Both the position numbers and the translations under genes were made by a program. Positions 1 through 7,743 of a stretch of 64,000 bases of DNA are shown here, in pieces; the stretch's first letter is position 1; each line of letters starts with the position of its first letter. The stretch lies in assembly GCF_003347205.1 (NCBI RefSeq), contig NZ_QQBJ01000010.1:1-64000 (forward strand), given 5' to 3'. This DNA is from Mycolicibacterium moriokaense. GTDB taxonomy: Bacteria > Actinomycetota > Actinomycetes > Mycobacteriales > Mycobacteriaceae. The notes beneath the pieces were generated by a model. That model did no database searches and was not told where the DNA came from. It saw nothing but the letters and a program-made list of their open reading frames with translations.

Positions 1-53
1 TCGTAGGCCGCGTGAAGGTTCGCCATCGCCTCCTGCACCGCCGCCGCTGCCAT
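1..53 (-). CDS. 5' end of an unidentified gene running off the left edge
   Basis: Reading leftward from the ATG at 53, the frame is open to the window edge: Met, four Ala, then VQEAMANLHAAY. Only 17 codons are visible, so no family can be assigned. The case for a real gene is the upstream sequence: a LexA-like palindrome at 57-72 overlaps a TATGTT -10 element 7 nt from the ATG. This suggests a damage-inducible leaderless gene. Mycobacterial HNH/DUF222 (13E12) genes often carry such boxes, but that is a guess. A second in-frame ATG at 26 is possible. Confidence 0.45.
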   Translation of the reverse strand, partial: MAAAAVQEAMANLHAAY

Positions 54-56
54 GAA

Positions 57-72
57 TCGAACATACATTCGA
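57..72 (-). promoter_or_regulatory. LexA/SOS-box-like palindrome over a -10 element
   Basis: TCGAACATACATTCGA differs at one base from the mycobacterial SOS-box pattern TCGAAC-N4-GTTCGA. On the minus strand the box contains TATGTT (65-60), a TANNNT -10 hexamer whose start point would fall on or next to the ATG at 53. LexA binding here would block RNA polymerase directly. Confidence 0.6.
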
Positions 73-102
73 ACACCGACAAGCGGCCGGGCTCGGTTCC
101 GC

Positions 103-1110
103 TCAGCCGCGGGTGCGGACCCGGTAGCGCCGCTCGGCGTAGGCCAGGTCGTCGCGCCACAACCGGGCCGCGGCCTGACGCATGAAGGGCGCGATCAGCG
201 GGCGGCCGTGCAGCGCGTGCACGAAACCGGGCCGGTCGGAGTGCGCGATAACGGCCTCGATGACCGCACTGCGCGGCAGCCCGTCGGGTCCCGGTTTCAG
301 CGGAGTGGCATGCGTTTCGACGACGCTGCCCGCGCCTTCGCCGTCGACGATGCGCATCACGATGGTGCGCGGCCCCGGGGCGGTGAACTCGGCGACGACC
401 GGCACACCGATGCGGCCGATGTGGAAGGTCACCGGAACCAGGAAGCGGTCCTGCTCCTCGGCCAGGTCGGGGTCGGCGGGCGGGGCGGCCAGCACGTCGA
501 GTTGGGCGAACGAGTACGGGTGGTACCAGCCGCCGTGCCACGGGTCCAGCCGGTTGGCGATGATGTCGCTGGGCTCGCAGGTGCCGACCAGCCGCGTCAC
601 CGCATGCATCCGCGGGCCCTCGGGCCGCGCGGGCACGAGCGGCCGGTCGGTGGGTTCCTCGCCGCCGATCCGGTCCAGCCGCACCCAGGCCAGCACACCG
701 TCGTCGTACGCCGGATACGGCTTCCAGCCGAACTCCCGCTCACCCTCCAGCCGCAAGCCGTGCCACGGGCAGATCAGCGCACCGCAGTCCACCGTGCCGG
801 TGGACAAATCGGCTCCGAGGTGCGGACACCTCGCGGGCCCGGCGTGCAGGGCGCCGCCGGTGCCGCGCCACGCCACGATCTCCACCCCGCCGACCGACGT
901 GCCGAACGGCCGCTTGCGGATGCTGTCGCCGGCCGCGAACGCGTACCAGTTGCCGCTGGGCTTGCGCTGCGATCGCTGCAAGGCGGCGTCGATGATCGCG
1001 GGCTCGGCGTCCTTGTAGGTGGGCCGCTGGCCCGCCCACTGTTCGCGTGGCAGCACGGTGAACGGCGACGTCTTCGCCCACTTCGCCTTGAGGCCGTCGA
1101 GCATCTTCAT
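103..1110 (-). CDS. Rieske [2Fe-2S] protein of the carotenoid operon (DUF5914-like C-terminus)
   Basis: This is a 335-residue protein with a Rieske domain at about residues 50-150. The cluster ligands C95-x-H97 (CPHLG) and C114-x2-H117 (CPWHG) are both present. The C-terminal 180 residues resemble the DUF5914-type domain found in actinobacterial carotenoid clusters. It is the last gene of the crt operon and its ATG overlaps the crtU stop by 4 nt (ATGA), so it should be translated with crtU. A Rieske protein here could be an oxygenase that hydroxylates or ketolates the end product. That role is inferred from position only; no mononuclear iron motif was identified. Confidence 0.75.
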   Translation of the reverse strand: MKMLDGLKAKWAKTSPFTVLPREQWAGQRPTYKDAEPAIIDAALQRSQRKPSGNWYAFAAGDSIRKRPFGTSVGGVEIVAWRGTGGALHAGPARCPHLGADLSTGTVDCGALICPWHGLRLEGEREFGWKPYPAYDDGVLAWVRLDRIGGEEPTDRPLVPARPEGPRMHAVTRLVGTCEPSDIIANRLDPWHGGWYHPYSFAQLDVLAAPPADPDLAEEQDRFLVPVTFHIGRIGVPVVAEFTAPGPRTIVMRIVDGEGAGSVVETHATPLKPGPDGLPRSAVIEAVIAHSDRPGFVHALHGRPLIAPFMRQAAARLWRDDLAYAERRYRVRTRG

Positions 1111-2633
1111 CGGACCAACGCTCTTTCTCGCTGCGCGAGCCGTCGCAAGGCGCCGGAGCGGCCCTGGACCGGGACGGTGTGCAGGACGTGTCCGGCGACG
1201 CCGTAGTGGGCCAGCAGTTCGTTGGCCGCCGTCCAGCCCGTCGTCGCCGCCCGCTCCATCAACGCCACGGGCAGGTCGACGCGGATGCCGTCACCCGCCA
1301 GCATCACTGCGGGATGCGGGGTGCGAACGGTCGGCCTCGCGGCGTGGTCGCCCGGCGCGAAGCGTGGGCAGTCGCTGCGGGTCAGCACCCGTTCGTGGAC
1401 GATCTCGGCGTCCTTGATCTCCGGGTACAGCTCGTGCAGCCGGCCGAGCATGCGCGCGCCCAGGTTGTGGTCGGGCTTGGTCACCGCATACGAGTGCAAC
1501 TCGACCACGGAGCCGCCCGTGCGCCGGCGCCAGGCCGAGGCCTGTGATTCGTAGCGTTCCAGGACGCTGACGTTGTCCAGCGGCGGGCGACCGCCGGTGC
1601 CCAGGAACGGCGCGCGGTCGGCGTCCACGGCTCGGTCCAGCCACAGCCGCTGCACCACGAACGGGGGTGCGCTGCCCAACGCCGCGACTCGCGTGCGCCA
1701 GCCCTGGTCGCCGAGGCCCGGAGACGCCTCGACGATGCGCTGCAGGCCCGCCACATCGGTGGCCAGTACCACCCCGTCGCATTCGAAGCCCGCGCCGGAA
1801 TCGCAGCGCACCTCGAGGCGCGGGTCGGTGGTGACGGAGGTGACAGAGACGCCGGTATGCAGTCGGGCGCCGCGCGACTCGAGATAGCGCCGCAGCGGAT
1901 TCCACAGCGCCTCCTCGAAATTGGCGTTGGCCACATCGAAGATCAGCCCCTCGCTGGAGCCCAGGAAGTAGATGTGGAACATGGTGGCCAGCTCGGCTGC
2001 CGACAAGGAGTCCGGCTCGGCGAAGAAGCTGCGGGAGAACACTTCGAATGCCAGATGCCGTGCCGCGGCGGGAAAGTTGATGTCCCGGAGAAACCTGTCG
2101 GCGTCGACGTGGTCGAGTCGTTCGTAGATCTCGGGCACCGACACCGCGGCCAGCGGCGCCGCCGCCCTGGCGTTGAGCCGGGCCAGGTCACGCAGCCGGA
2201 AGGTGGGGCTGCGCAGCGCGAACGCCAGCGCGTTCAGCGGCGGGGTCTGTGGCAGCCCGCGAAACGTGTCGCGCCTGCCCTGCCCGTCGACAAGCGGGTA
2301 GTCCTCGACGGCGGTGAGCATCCCCAGCCCGGAGTCGATGCGGCGCAACAGATCCCGCAGGTTGTAGTACTGCCGGAAGAATGCGTGGAAGCCGCGGTTC
2401 ATCGGCAGTTCGGTACCGTCCTCGGCGGTCTCCGTCCATCCGCCGACGCGGCCGCCGAGGTACGGCTCGCGCTCGATGACGTCGACGGACACACCGCGTT
2501 CGACCAGACCCGTCGCGGCGGCCAGACCCGCGATGCCGCCGCCGACCACGACGACGTGCGGGGTCCTGCTCAGCCCGCCGGCGTCGGGCAGCCCCGGCGC
2601 GGGGGCGTGGCTGGCTCGGCGCGGATCGGTCAT
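1107..2633 (-). CDS. crtU: Isorenieratene synthase-like FAD-dependent carotene desaturase/methyltransferase
   Basis: This 508-residue flavoprotein has an N-terminal dinucleotide fold (GGGIAG at 31-36, followed by the acidic strand end VIERE). It also has the conserved run RGFHAFFRQYYNLR near residue 90, as I recall it from actinobacterial CrtU. CrtU turns beta-ionone rings into phi (aromatic) rings, giving isorenieratene (leprotene), the pigment of several mycobacteria. It follows lycopene cyclase and a methyltransferase, as in the Streptomyces crtY-crtT-crtU order. Its ATG overlaps the methyltransferase stop (ATGA at 2630-2633). It could instead be another CrtI-like desaturase, but the context favours CrtU. 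Confidence 0.75.
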   Translation of the reverse strand: MTDPRRASHAPAPGLPDAGGLSRTPHVVVVGGGIAGLAAATGLVERGVSVDVIEREPYLGGRVGGWTETAEDGTELPMNRGFHAFFRQYYNLRDLLRRIDSGLGMLTAVEDYPLVDGQGRRDTFRGLPQTPPLNALAFALRSPTFRLRDLARLNARAAAPLAAVSVPEIYERLDHVDADRFLRDINFPAAARHLAFEVFSRSFFAEPDSLSAAELATMFHIYFLGSSEGLIFDVANANFEEALWNPLRRYLESRGARLHTGVSVTSVTTDPRLEVRCDSGAGFECDGVVLATDVAGLQRIVEASPGLGDQGWRTRVAALGSAPPFVVQRLWLDRAVDADRAPFLGTGGRPPLDNVSVLERYESQASAWRRRTGGSVVELHSYAVTKPDHNLGARMLGRLHELYPEIKDAEIVHERVLTRSDCPRFAPGDHAARPTVRTPHPAVMLAGDGIRVDLPVALMERAATTGWTAANELLAHYGVAGHVLHTVPVQGRSGALRRLAQRERALVR

Positions 2634-3349
2634 CGCGGCGCAACCGCGGTGAAGGTGTGCACGATGTTTCGCTGCCAGCCGGGCACCGTCTCACTGCGTA
2701 CATCGCTGAAACCGTTGGCCCGCAACCGGTTACGGAATGCCTCGGCGCCGTCGAAGTCGTTCACGCTGCGTCGCAGGTACCGGTAGAGCGACGCGTCGCC
2801 GCTGCGCAGCTTGCCCATCGGGATGATGATCGTCGCGCACACCCCGTTCCACATCGCCGCCGCGAGCTTGGAGTCGCGGACCGAGTATTCGTGCACGGCG
2901 AGCGTGCCTGCGGGCTTCAACAGCGTTCTGAACTCGGTCAATTGGGCGTCGGGATCTTCCAGGTTGCGCAGCAGGTACGCGGCGAAGATACCGTCGAACG
3001 GACCGTCGACCCCGGCATCGCCGAGGTCCTCGATGCGGCTGTGTACGAACCGCACTGTCGAGGGCCAGCGCTTGGCCTCCGCCTCGGCGAGCATGCCCGA
3101 CGACGCGTCGACGGCCACGATCTCGGCCTTCGGCGCCGCCGACAGCAGCGCCGCAGTGGACGCACCGGTTCCGCAGCCCGCGTCGAGCAACCGCAGACCC
3201 TCGCCGGCGGCCGGAATCCGCATGCGGGCCGCCGACATCCGCAGATGGCGGTGGTAGCCGGGGTTGGCGTCGACCAGGCCGTCGTAGGCCGCGGCGCCGG
3301 CGTCGAACGCGGCGGGCACCTGGGACTTCTGTGTTCTTCCTTCGGTCAC
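2630..3349 (-). CDS. SAM-dependent class I methyltransferase of the crt cluster (CrtT-like)
   Basis: A 239-residue Rossmann-fold methyltransferase. The SAM motif I is LLDAGCGTG (about 54-62), preceded by the UbiE-like N-terminal pattern AFDAGAAAYDG. The GTG at 3349 is chosen because it overlaps the crtYd stop (GTGA) and no conserved sequence lies upstream. In Streptomyces griseus a methyltransferase-like gene (crtT) sits between crtY and crtU, and this gene occupies the same place. Its substrate is unknown: aromatic ring formation by CrtU does not obviously need it, so it may modify another isoprenoid. Confidence 0.8.
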   Translation of the reverse strand: MTEGRTQKSQVPAAFDAGAAAYDGLVDANPGYHRHLRMSAARMRIPAAGEGLRLLDAGCGTGASTAALLSAAPKAEIVAVDASSGMLAEAEAKRWPSTVRFVHSRIEDLGDAGVDGPFDGIFAAYLLRNLEDPDAQLTEFRTLLKPAGTLAVHEYSVRDSKLAAAMWNGVCATIIIPMGKLRSGDASLYRYLRRSVNDFDGAEAFRNRLRANGFSDVRSETVPGWQRNIVHTFTAVAPR

Positions 3350-3678
3350 GATGTACTCCCGGACTTGCGATCGCGCAGTCGCTGACGTTCCCACAGCAGC
3401 AGAACCGCGGTCACCAATGCGAACCCGAAGAGGAAATCCTCGACGGGAATGTCGAACGGGAACCTGATGCCGCTGGTGTGGCTGTCGTCGTAGATGACGA
3501 TCGGGGCGGACAGTTTGGTCAGCCAGCCGTCGACGGGGATCTGGAATCCGAACACGATCAGCATCGATATCCAGTAGGCCGGCCGACGGAAGAGACCGGT
3601 GCGCAGCACGCCGAACTCCAACGCGCACACCAGGATCACCGCGAGCACCGCGGGCAGGGTGTAGCCGAGCCCGGTCAT
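3346..3678 (-). CDS. crtYd: Lycopene beta-cyclase subunit CrtYd
   Basis: A small, very hydrophobic protein of 110 residues with about three membrane helices. It carries the PVEDFLFG motif, the counterpart of PLEEFLF in heterodimeric actinobacterial lycopene cyclases. CrtYc and CrtYd together cyclise lycopene to beta-carotene. The start ATG at 3678 overlaps the crtYc stop (ATGA). The longer reading frame upstream only repeats crtYc sequence out of frame. The C-terminus is basic (WERQRLRDRK), as expected for a cytosolic tail. Confidence 0.9.
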   Translation of the reverse strand: MTGLGYTLPAVLAVILVCALEFGVLRTGLFRRPAYWISMLIVFGFQIPVDGWLTKLSAPIVIYDDSHTSGIRFPFDIPVEDFLFGFALVTAVLLLWERQRLRDRKSGSTS

Positions 3679-4022
3679 GTGGACCGCCCCGATCCGGTAC
3701 GCGGCCTGCCGCGGACGTAGGTCAGTATGGTGTCGACGGCGTTGTAGGTGAGCAGCCCGCACAGCGGAATCACGACGAAGAACAACAGTTCTTCGAGCGG
3801 GATGCGGCCGGGCAGTTCGATCCCGGTGATGAACGCCGAGTTGTACGTCCAGATGTGCGCGGCGATCGCGACCGCGTCCCAGATGACGAACACCGCGGCG
3901 ACGGGCAGCACGGCGAGCGCGGCGCGACGCGCCTGCCGGTAGACGCCGTCGCCGAACAGTTCCAGCGGCGCGGTGATGAGCAGGCAGGCGCCCAGCACGA
4001 TCAGATACTGCCAGCGGTCCAT
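3675..4022 (-). CDS. crtYc: Lycopene beta-cyclase subunit CrtYc
   Basis: A 115-residue membrane protein with about three hydrophobic segments. It has the signature IPLEELLFFVVIPLC (about 74-88) of CrtYc-type lycopene cyclase halves. It pairs with the next gene, crtYd. The gap from crtB is only 9 nt, the one junction in this operon that does not overlap. The two-subunit cyclase is typical of Gram-positive actinobacteria, unlike the single-chain CrtY of proteobacteria. Confidence 0.9.
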   Translation of the reverse strand: MDRWQYLIVLGACLLITAPLELFGDGVYRQARRAALAVLPVAAVFVIWDAVAIAAHIWTYNSAFITGIELPGRIPLEELLFFVVIPLCGLLTYNAVDTILTYVRGRPRTGSGRST

Positions 4023-4031
4023 GTCTAGTTC

Positions 4032-4976
4032 TTATCTACCGTGTGCCCGCCGCGCGCGCCAGGCCCGAAGCAGGCCGAGGCCCGCGACCTGCAGGCGCCT
4101 GCGGGTGCCGACCGTCGCGCGCTGGTTGAAGATCGCGAAGTCGATGTTCTCGATGCGGTCCAGGATCTCCGAGTACAGCGTGTAGGCCGCCGCCACGCAC
4201 GGCCGCGAGCGCGGGTCGAGCATGTCGACGCCCTTGCGGGCGACCTCGTACACCCGCCTGGTGGCGGCGTGCTGCTCGGTGAGCGCCCTGCGCACCCGGG
4301 CGTCGGTGCGTTTGTTCTCGTGGCACCACGCCAGCATGTCGCGGTCGACGCGGTAGGCGGCCAACTCGTCGGCGGGCAGGTAGACCCGGCCGCGCTGCAG
4401 ATCCTCGTCGACGTCGCGAAGAAAGTTGGTGAGCTGGAACGCCTTTCCGAGGGCCGCGGCGTAGGGGGCGGCCTCCTCGCGTGGGCAGACGGTGCCGAGC
4501 ACGGGCAGCATCTGCAGCCCGATCACTTCGGCCGACCCGTGCATGTAGCGCTCGAGCGCCTTGCGGTCCGGGTAGTCGGTGACCGTCAGGTCCATCCGCA
4601 TGGAGGCCAGGAAGTCGTCGAACATCTCCCACGGGATGTCGTAGCGCAGTGCGGTGTGCACCACCGCCCGCAGCGCCGGGTCGTCGCCGCAGTTCTGTTT
4701 CTGGACAAGCTGATTGAACAGCTGCGTGGCGAGCAACTGGAGTCGCTCGGCGCGCTGTTCGTTGCTCACGCTCTCGTCGAAGTCGTCGAGGATGTCGTCG
4801 GCGCGCCTGGCGAACCCGTAGAGGGCGTGCACCGCGGGCCGCTGTTCGGGTGCCAGCAGCCTGGTGGCCAGGAAGAACGTCTTGCCGTGCTCGGCGTTCA
4901 GAACCCGGCAGTGTTCGTAGGCGTCGCGCAGCGCGGGATCGCGCACACCGGCGGCGTCGAGTTCGGAGCGGATCAC
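4032..4976 (-). CDS. crtB: Phytoene synthase
   Basis: This 314-residue squalene/phytoene synthase condenses two geranylgeranyl diphosphates into phytoene. Both Asp-rich Mg-diphosphate motifs are present: RRADDILDD (D60-D64) and FLRDVDED (D188-D192), the second followed by RGRVYLP. The length is normal for bacterial CrtB. The start is the GTG at 4976, which overlaps the crtI stop (GTGA at 4973-4976), indicating translational coupling inside the crt operon. Confidence 0.95.
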   Translation of the reverse strand: MIRSELDAAGVRDPALRDAYEHCRVLNAEHGKTFFLATRLLAPEQRPAVHALYGFARRADDILDDFDESVSNEQRAERLQLLATQLFNQLVQKQNCGDDPALRAVVHTALRYDIPWEMFDDFLASMRMDLTVTDYPDRKALERYMHGSAEVIGLQMLPVLGTVCPREEAAPYAAALGKAFQLTNFLRDVDEDLQRGRVYLPADELAAYRVDRDMLAWCHENKRTDARVRRALTEQHAATRRVYEVARKGVDMLDPRSRPCVAAAYTLYSEILDRIENIDFAIFNQRATVGTRRRLQVAGLGLLRAWRARRAHGR

Positions 4977-6511
4977 GGCGCCTGCCCCTCGCTGAGCCCG
5001 CCGCCGATGTGCGTCGCGACGCGGCCGGTGGCGGCCCCGGTGACCCGGTCGGCGGCCAATCGTCCCGACAGCAGGGCGGTCGGCACCCCGACGCCCGGCA
5101 CGGTCGACGACCCGGCCAGCACGACGTTGTCGATGCCGCGGACGGTGTTGGCGGGACGGAACGGGCCCGTCTGGCCGAAGGTGTGCGCCAGCGCGAACGG
5201 GGTGCCCGCCGCCATCCCCTGCCGGGCCCAGTCGGCCGGGTTGACCACGTGAAGCAGTTGCGCGTCTACGCCGAGCTGCGGCAGCCGGTCGGCGACCGCG
5301 GCGACCATGCTGTCGGCGTACGAGCCGCCGATGCTCGCCCAGTCGACCGTGCCGCGATCCAGGTTCGGCGCGGGCGCCAGCACGTAGAGCAGCTCCCGCC
5401 CCGCGGGCGCCAGCGCCGGGTCGCCTGCGGTGGGCCTGGTGACCAGCAGGGACGGGTCGCTCATCACCACACCGTCGTCGATGATCTCGCGGAAGGTCTG
5501 CTCCCAGGTATCGCCGAAAAGGATGTGGTGGTGCGGCAATTGGGCGTCGACGTCGGGCGCACGGCAGCCGACGTGGGCCACCACTGCCGACGGAGAGGGG
5601 CGCAGCGACAGCAGCCGCCGCGGAGTGCGGCCCAGCATTCGGTAGGTGTCGGGCAGCTCGGTGGTCAGCACGACGGCGTCGGCCGGGATGCGCTCACCTG
5701 TGTCGGTGGTGACGGCCTGCACGCGGTCGCCGCTGCGCGGCAGGCCGGTCACGGTTGCGCCGTAACGGAATTCGACACCGGCGGCGGCCGCGGCGGCGGC
5801 CAGGCCGTCCGGCAGCGCGCGCATCCCGCCGCGGGGGAAGTAGACGCCTGCGACGGTGTCCATGTAGGCGATGACGGCGTAGACCGCGAGCGCGCGCTGG
5901 GGCGGCACGCCCGCGTAGAGCGCCTGGAAGGTGAAGATGCGGTGCAGCCGCGGGTCGGTGATGAACCGCTTCACCATCTTGTCCCACCGGCGGAACCCGC
6001 CCAGCGCCGTGAGCCGGGCCAGTTGCGGCGTCAGCAGCGACAGCGGCGAGTCGAAGTTGGATGCGATGAAGCCGTCGAACTCGACCTGGTAGAGCCGGGC
6101 CAGCCAGTCGCGCAACCGCAGATAGCCTTGCGCCTGCTGAGGCCCGGCCAGTCGCTCGACCTCGGCGGCCATCGCGTCGCGGTCGCTGTGCACGTCCAGT
6201 GCGCTGCCGTCGGCGAACATGGCGCGGTAGGCGGGGTCGACGGGGTCCAGCTCGAGCCGGTCGGCGGTGGATTCGCCGACCGCCGCGAAGGTGTCGTCGA
6301 TCAGGTCCGGCATGGTCAGCACGGTCGGGCCGGTGTCCAGCCGGTAGCCGTCGACGTCGAGGCGCCCAACCCGCCCGCCGGGCACGTCGCCGCGCTCGAC
6401 GACGGTCACCGCGCGGCCGCGGCCGGCCAGGTGCAGTGCGGCCGACAGGCCGGCCAGACCCGCGCCGACGACCACGACGTTTTCTGTTCTGCCCCCGATG
6501 GTCCGCATCAT
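4973..6511 (-). CDS. crtI: Phytoene desaturase
   Basis: This 512-residue FAD enzyme converts phytoene to lycopene. The N-terminus has the FAD-binding GAGLAG (16-21), then GGRVGRLDVDGYRLDTGPT, a typical CrtI block. The C-terminus has the second FAD-binding region VLAGSSTVPGVGVPTALLSGR-like (about 465-485). The adjacent ATGs at 6511 and 6508 overlap the crtE stop (ATGATG). I use 6511; frame upstream of it overlaps crtE and has no family resemblance. Confidence 0.93.
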   Translation of the reverse strand: MMRTIGGRTENVVVVGAGLAGLSAALHLAGRGRAVTVVERGDVPGGRVGRLDVDGYRLDTGPTVLTMPDLIDDTFAAVGESTADRLELDPVDPAYRAMFADGSALDVHSDRDAMAAEVERLAGPQQAQGYLRLRDWLARLYQVEFDGFIASNFDSPLSLLTPQLARLTALGGFRRWDKMVKRFITDPRLHRIFTFQALYAGVPPQRALAVYAVIAYMDTVAGVYFPRGGMRALPDGLAAAAAAAGVEFRYGATVTGLPRSGDRVQAVTTDTGERIPADAVVLTTELPDTYRMLGRTPRRLLSLRPSPSAVVAHVGCRAPDVDAQLPHHHILFGDTWEQTFREIIDDGVVMSDPSLLVTRPTAGDPALAPAGRELLYVLAPAPNLDRGTVDWASIGGSYADSMVAAVADRLPQLGVDAQLLHVVNPADWARQGMAAGTPFALAHTFGQTGPFRPANTVRGIDNVVLAGSSTVPGVGVPTALLSGRLAADRVTGAATGRVATHIGGGLSEGQAP

Positions 6512-7635
6512 GCCGCCCGCTGGGTGCAGACCGTCGCCATGTTGAGCAGTGCGGACCGCACCGCGGCGTCGAATCGCTCGTCGTCGACGCATTCGGTGGC
6601 CCGACGCAGCCGGTCGGTGATCATCTCCTCGATCCGCTGCTCGGCGCCCGTCGCCGCGATCAGGGCGCGCCACCGCTGGATGTCCGCCTCGTCGAGGTCG
6701 GTGGCGCTCATCAGCTCGGCCAGCTGGGAGCGCAGCACCGGGTCGGCCATGTGATGGGCGGCGACGACGACGCTGGTCGCCTTGTGCTCCGCGAGGTCGG
6801 CGCCGACGGGCTTACCGGTGACCGCGGGCGATCCGAAGATGCCCAGCAGGTCGTCGCGCAGCTGGAAGGCTTCACCGACGGCGTCGCCGTAGTGGCCGAG
6901 GCTGCTCAGCACGCGCTCGCCGCAGCCGGCCATCGCCGCGCCGATCTCCAGCGGCCGGCGGACCGTGTAATTGCCCGACTTCCGCCGCGCTACCTCCAGC
7001 ACCTCATCCAGCGTAGGCAGACCGCCGACATCATTCACCAGGTCGGCGAATTGACCGACGGCCAATTCGCTGCGCATCGCGTCGTACCTGGACCATGTCC
7101 TGCTCAGCGAGTCGTGGCTGACGCCGCTGTCGCGCAGCATCTGTTCGGCCCAGACCAGGCACAGGTCGCCGAGCAGCACCGCCGCCGACTCGCCGAACCG
7201 CTGAGGGCAGCCGGTCAGCCCGCGGCCGCGGTGCCAGTTCGCGAACTGCACGTGTGCCGACGCGCGGCCGCGGCGCAGCGGCGAACCGTCCATCACGTCG
7301 TCCTGCAGCAGCGCGAACGCGTGCAGCAACTCGAGGCTCGCGGCGGCCCGCAGCGCGGCGTGCGACGGTTCCGCGCCGCACAGCCAGCCGAGGAACATGA
7401 AGGTCGAGCGCAGGCATTTGCCCGAGCCGACGAAGCCGATCAGCACGTCGGCGGCGACGTCGACACCTGCCCCGCGAAGGTCGACCGCGCACCGCTCGGC
7501 GACGAACTCGTCGACCGAGTCGAGTACCGCTTTGCGGACATTGCCGCGCCAGATGTCGAACTGGCCCTCCTGCTGGCAGGTCACCGTCGGCGCGGGATGC
7601 AGGGCAGGCGCGAACAGCCGACCGTCGACGCCCAA
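6508..7635 (-). CDS. crtE: Geranylgeranyl diphosphate synthase
   Basis: A class I polyprenyl synthase that makes GGPP for the pigment pathway. The first Asp-rich motif is DDVMD (112-116) and the second is DDLLG (261-265) in this 375-residue form. The start is uncertain. An ATG at 7692 gives 394 residues, but it lies inside a SigF-like -10 (GGGTAT, 7696-7691). The TTG at 7635 follows a strong ribosome site AGGGAGGAG (7650-7642), so I prefer TTG. The product heads the operon, and its stop overlaps crtI. Confidence 0.9.
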   Translation of the reverse strand: MGVDGRLFAPALHPAPTVTCQQEGQFDIWRGNVRKAVLDSVDEFVAERCAVDLRGAGVDVAADVLIGFVGSGKCLRSTFMFLGWLCGAEPSHAALRAAASLELLHAFALLQDDVMDGSPLRRGRASAHVQFANWHRGRGLTGCPQRFGESAAVLLGDLCLVWAEQMLRDSGVSHDSLSRTWSRYDAMRSELAVGQFADLVNDVGGLPTLDEVLEVARRKSGNYTVRRPLEIGAAMAGCGERVLSSLGHYGDAVGEAFQLRDDLLGIFGSPAVTGKPVGADLAEHKATSVVVAAHHMADPVLRSQLAELMSATDLDEADIQRWRALIAATGAEQRIEEMITDRLRRATECVDDERFDAAVRSALLNMATVCTQRAA

Positions 7636-7690
7636 CCTGCACTCCTCCCTGAACCACCGGCGGTGCCGCCAGCCTATTTGGGTTCTGTCC

Positions 7691-7716
7691 ATACCCCCAG
7701 TCGAGAAAACCGAACC
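7691..7716 (-). promoter_or_regulatory. Putative SigF-type promoter of the carotenoid operon
   Basis: On the minus strand, GGTTC (7716-7712) is followed after 15 nt by GGGTAT (7696-7691). Mycobacterial SigF promoters have the form GGTTT-N15-17-GGGTAT, so only one base departs. Transcription would begin near 7684, inside the longest crtE reading frame and upstream of the TTG start. SigF dependence of carotenoid genes is known in M. smegmatis. Confidence 0.6.
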
Positions 7717-7743
7717 TGGATCGATGTCACTATTACGTCACCA

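Noticed and set aside
52-1206. Long plus-strand frame (384 codons) at the left end
   Set aside because: It mirrors the Rieske gene; residue use is Arg/Gly/Val-rich as expected from an antisense GC-rich frame.
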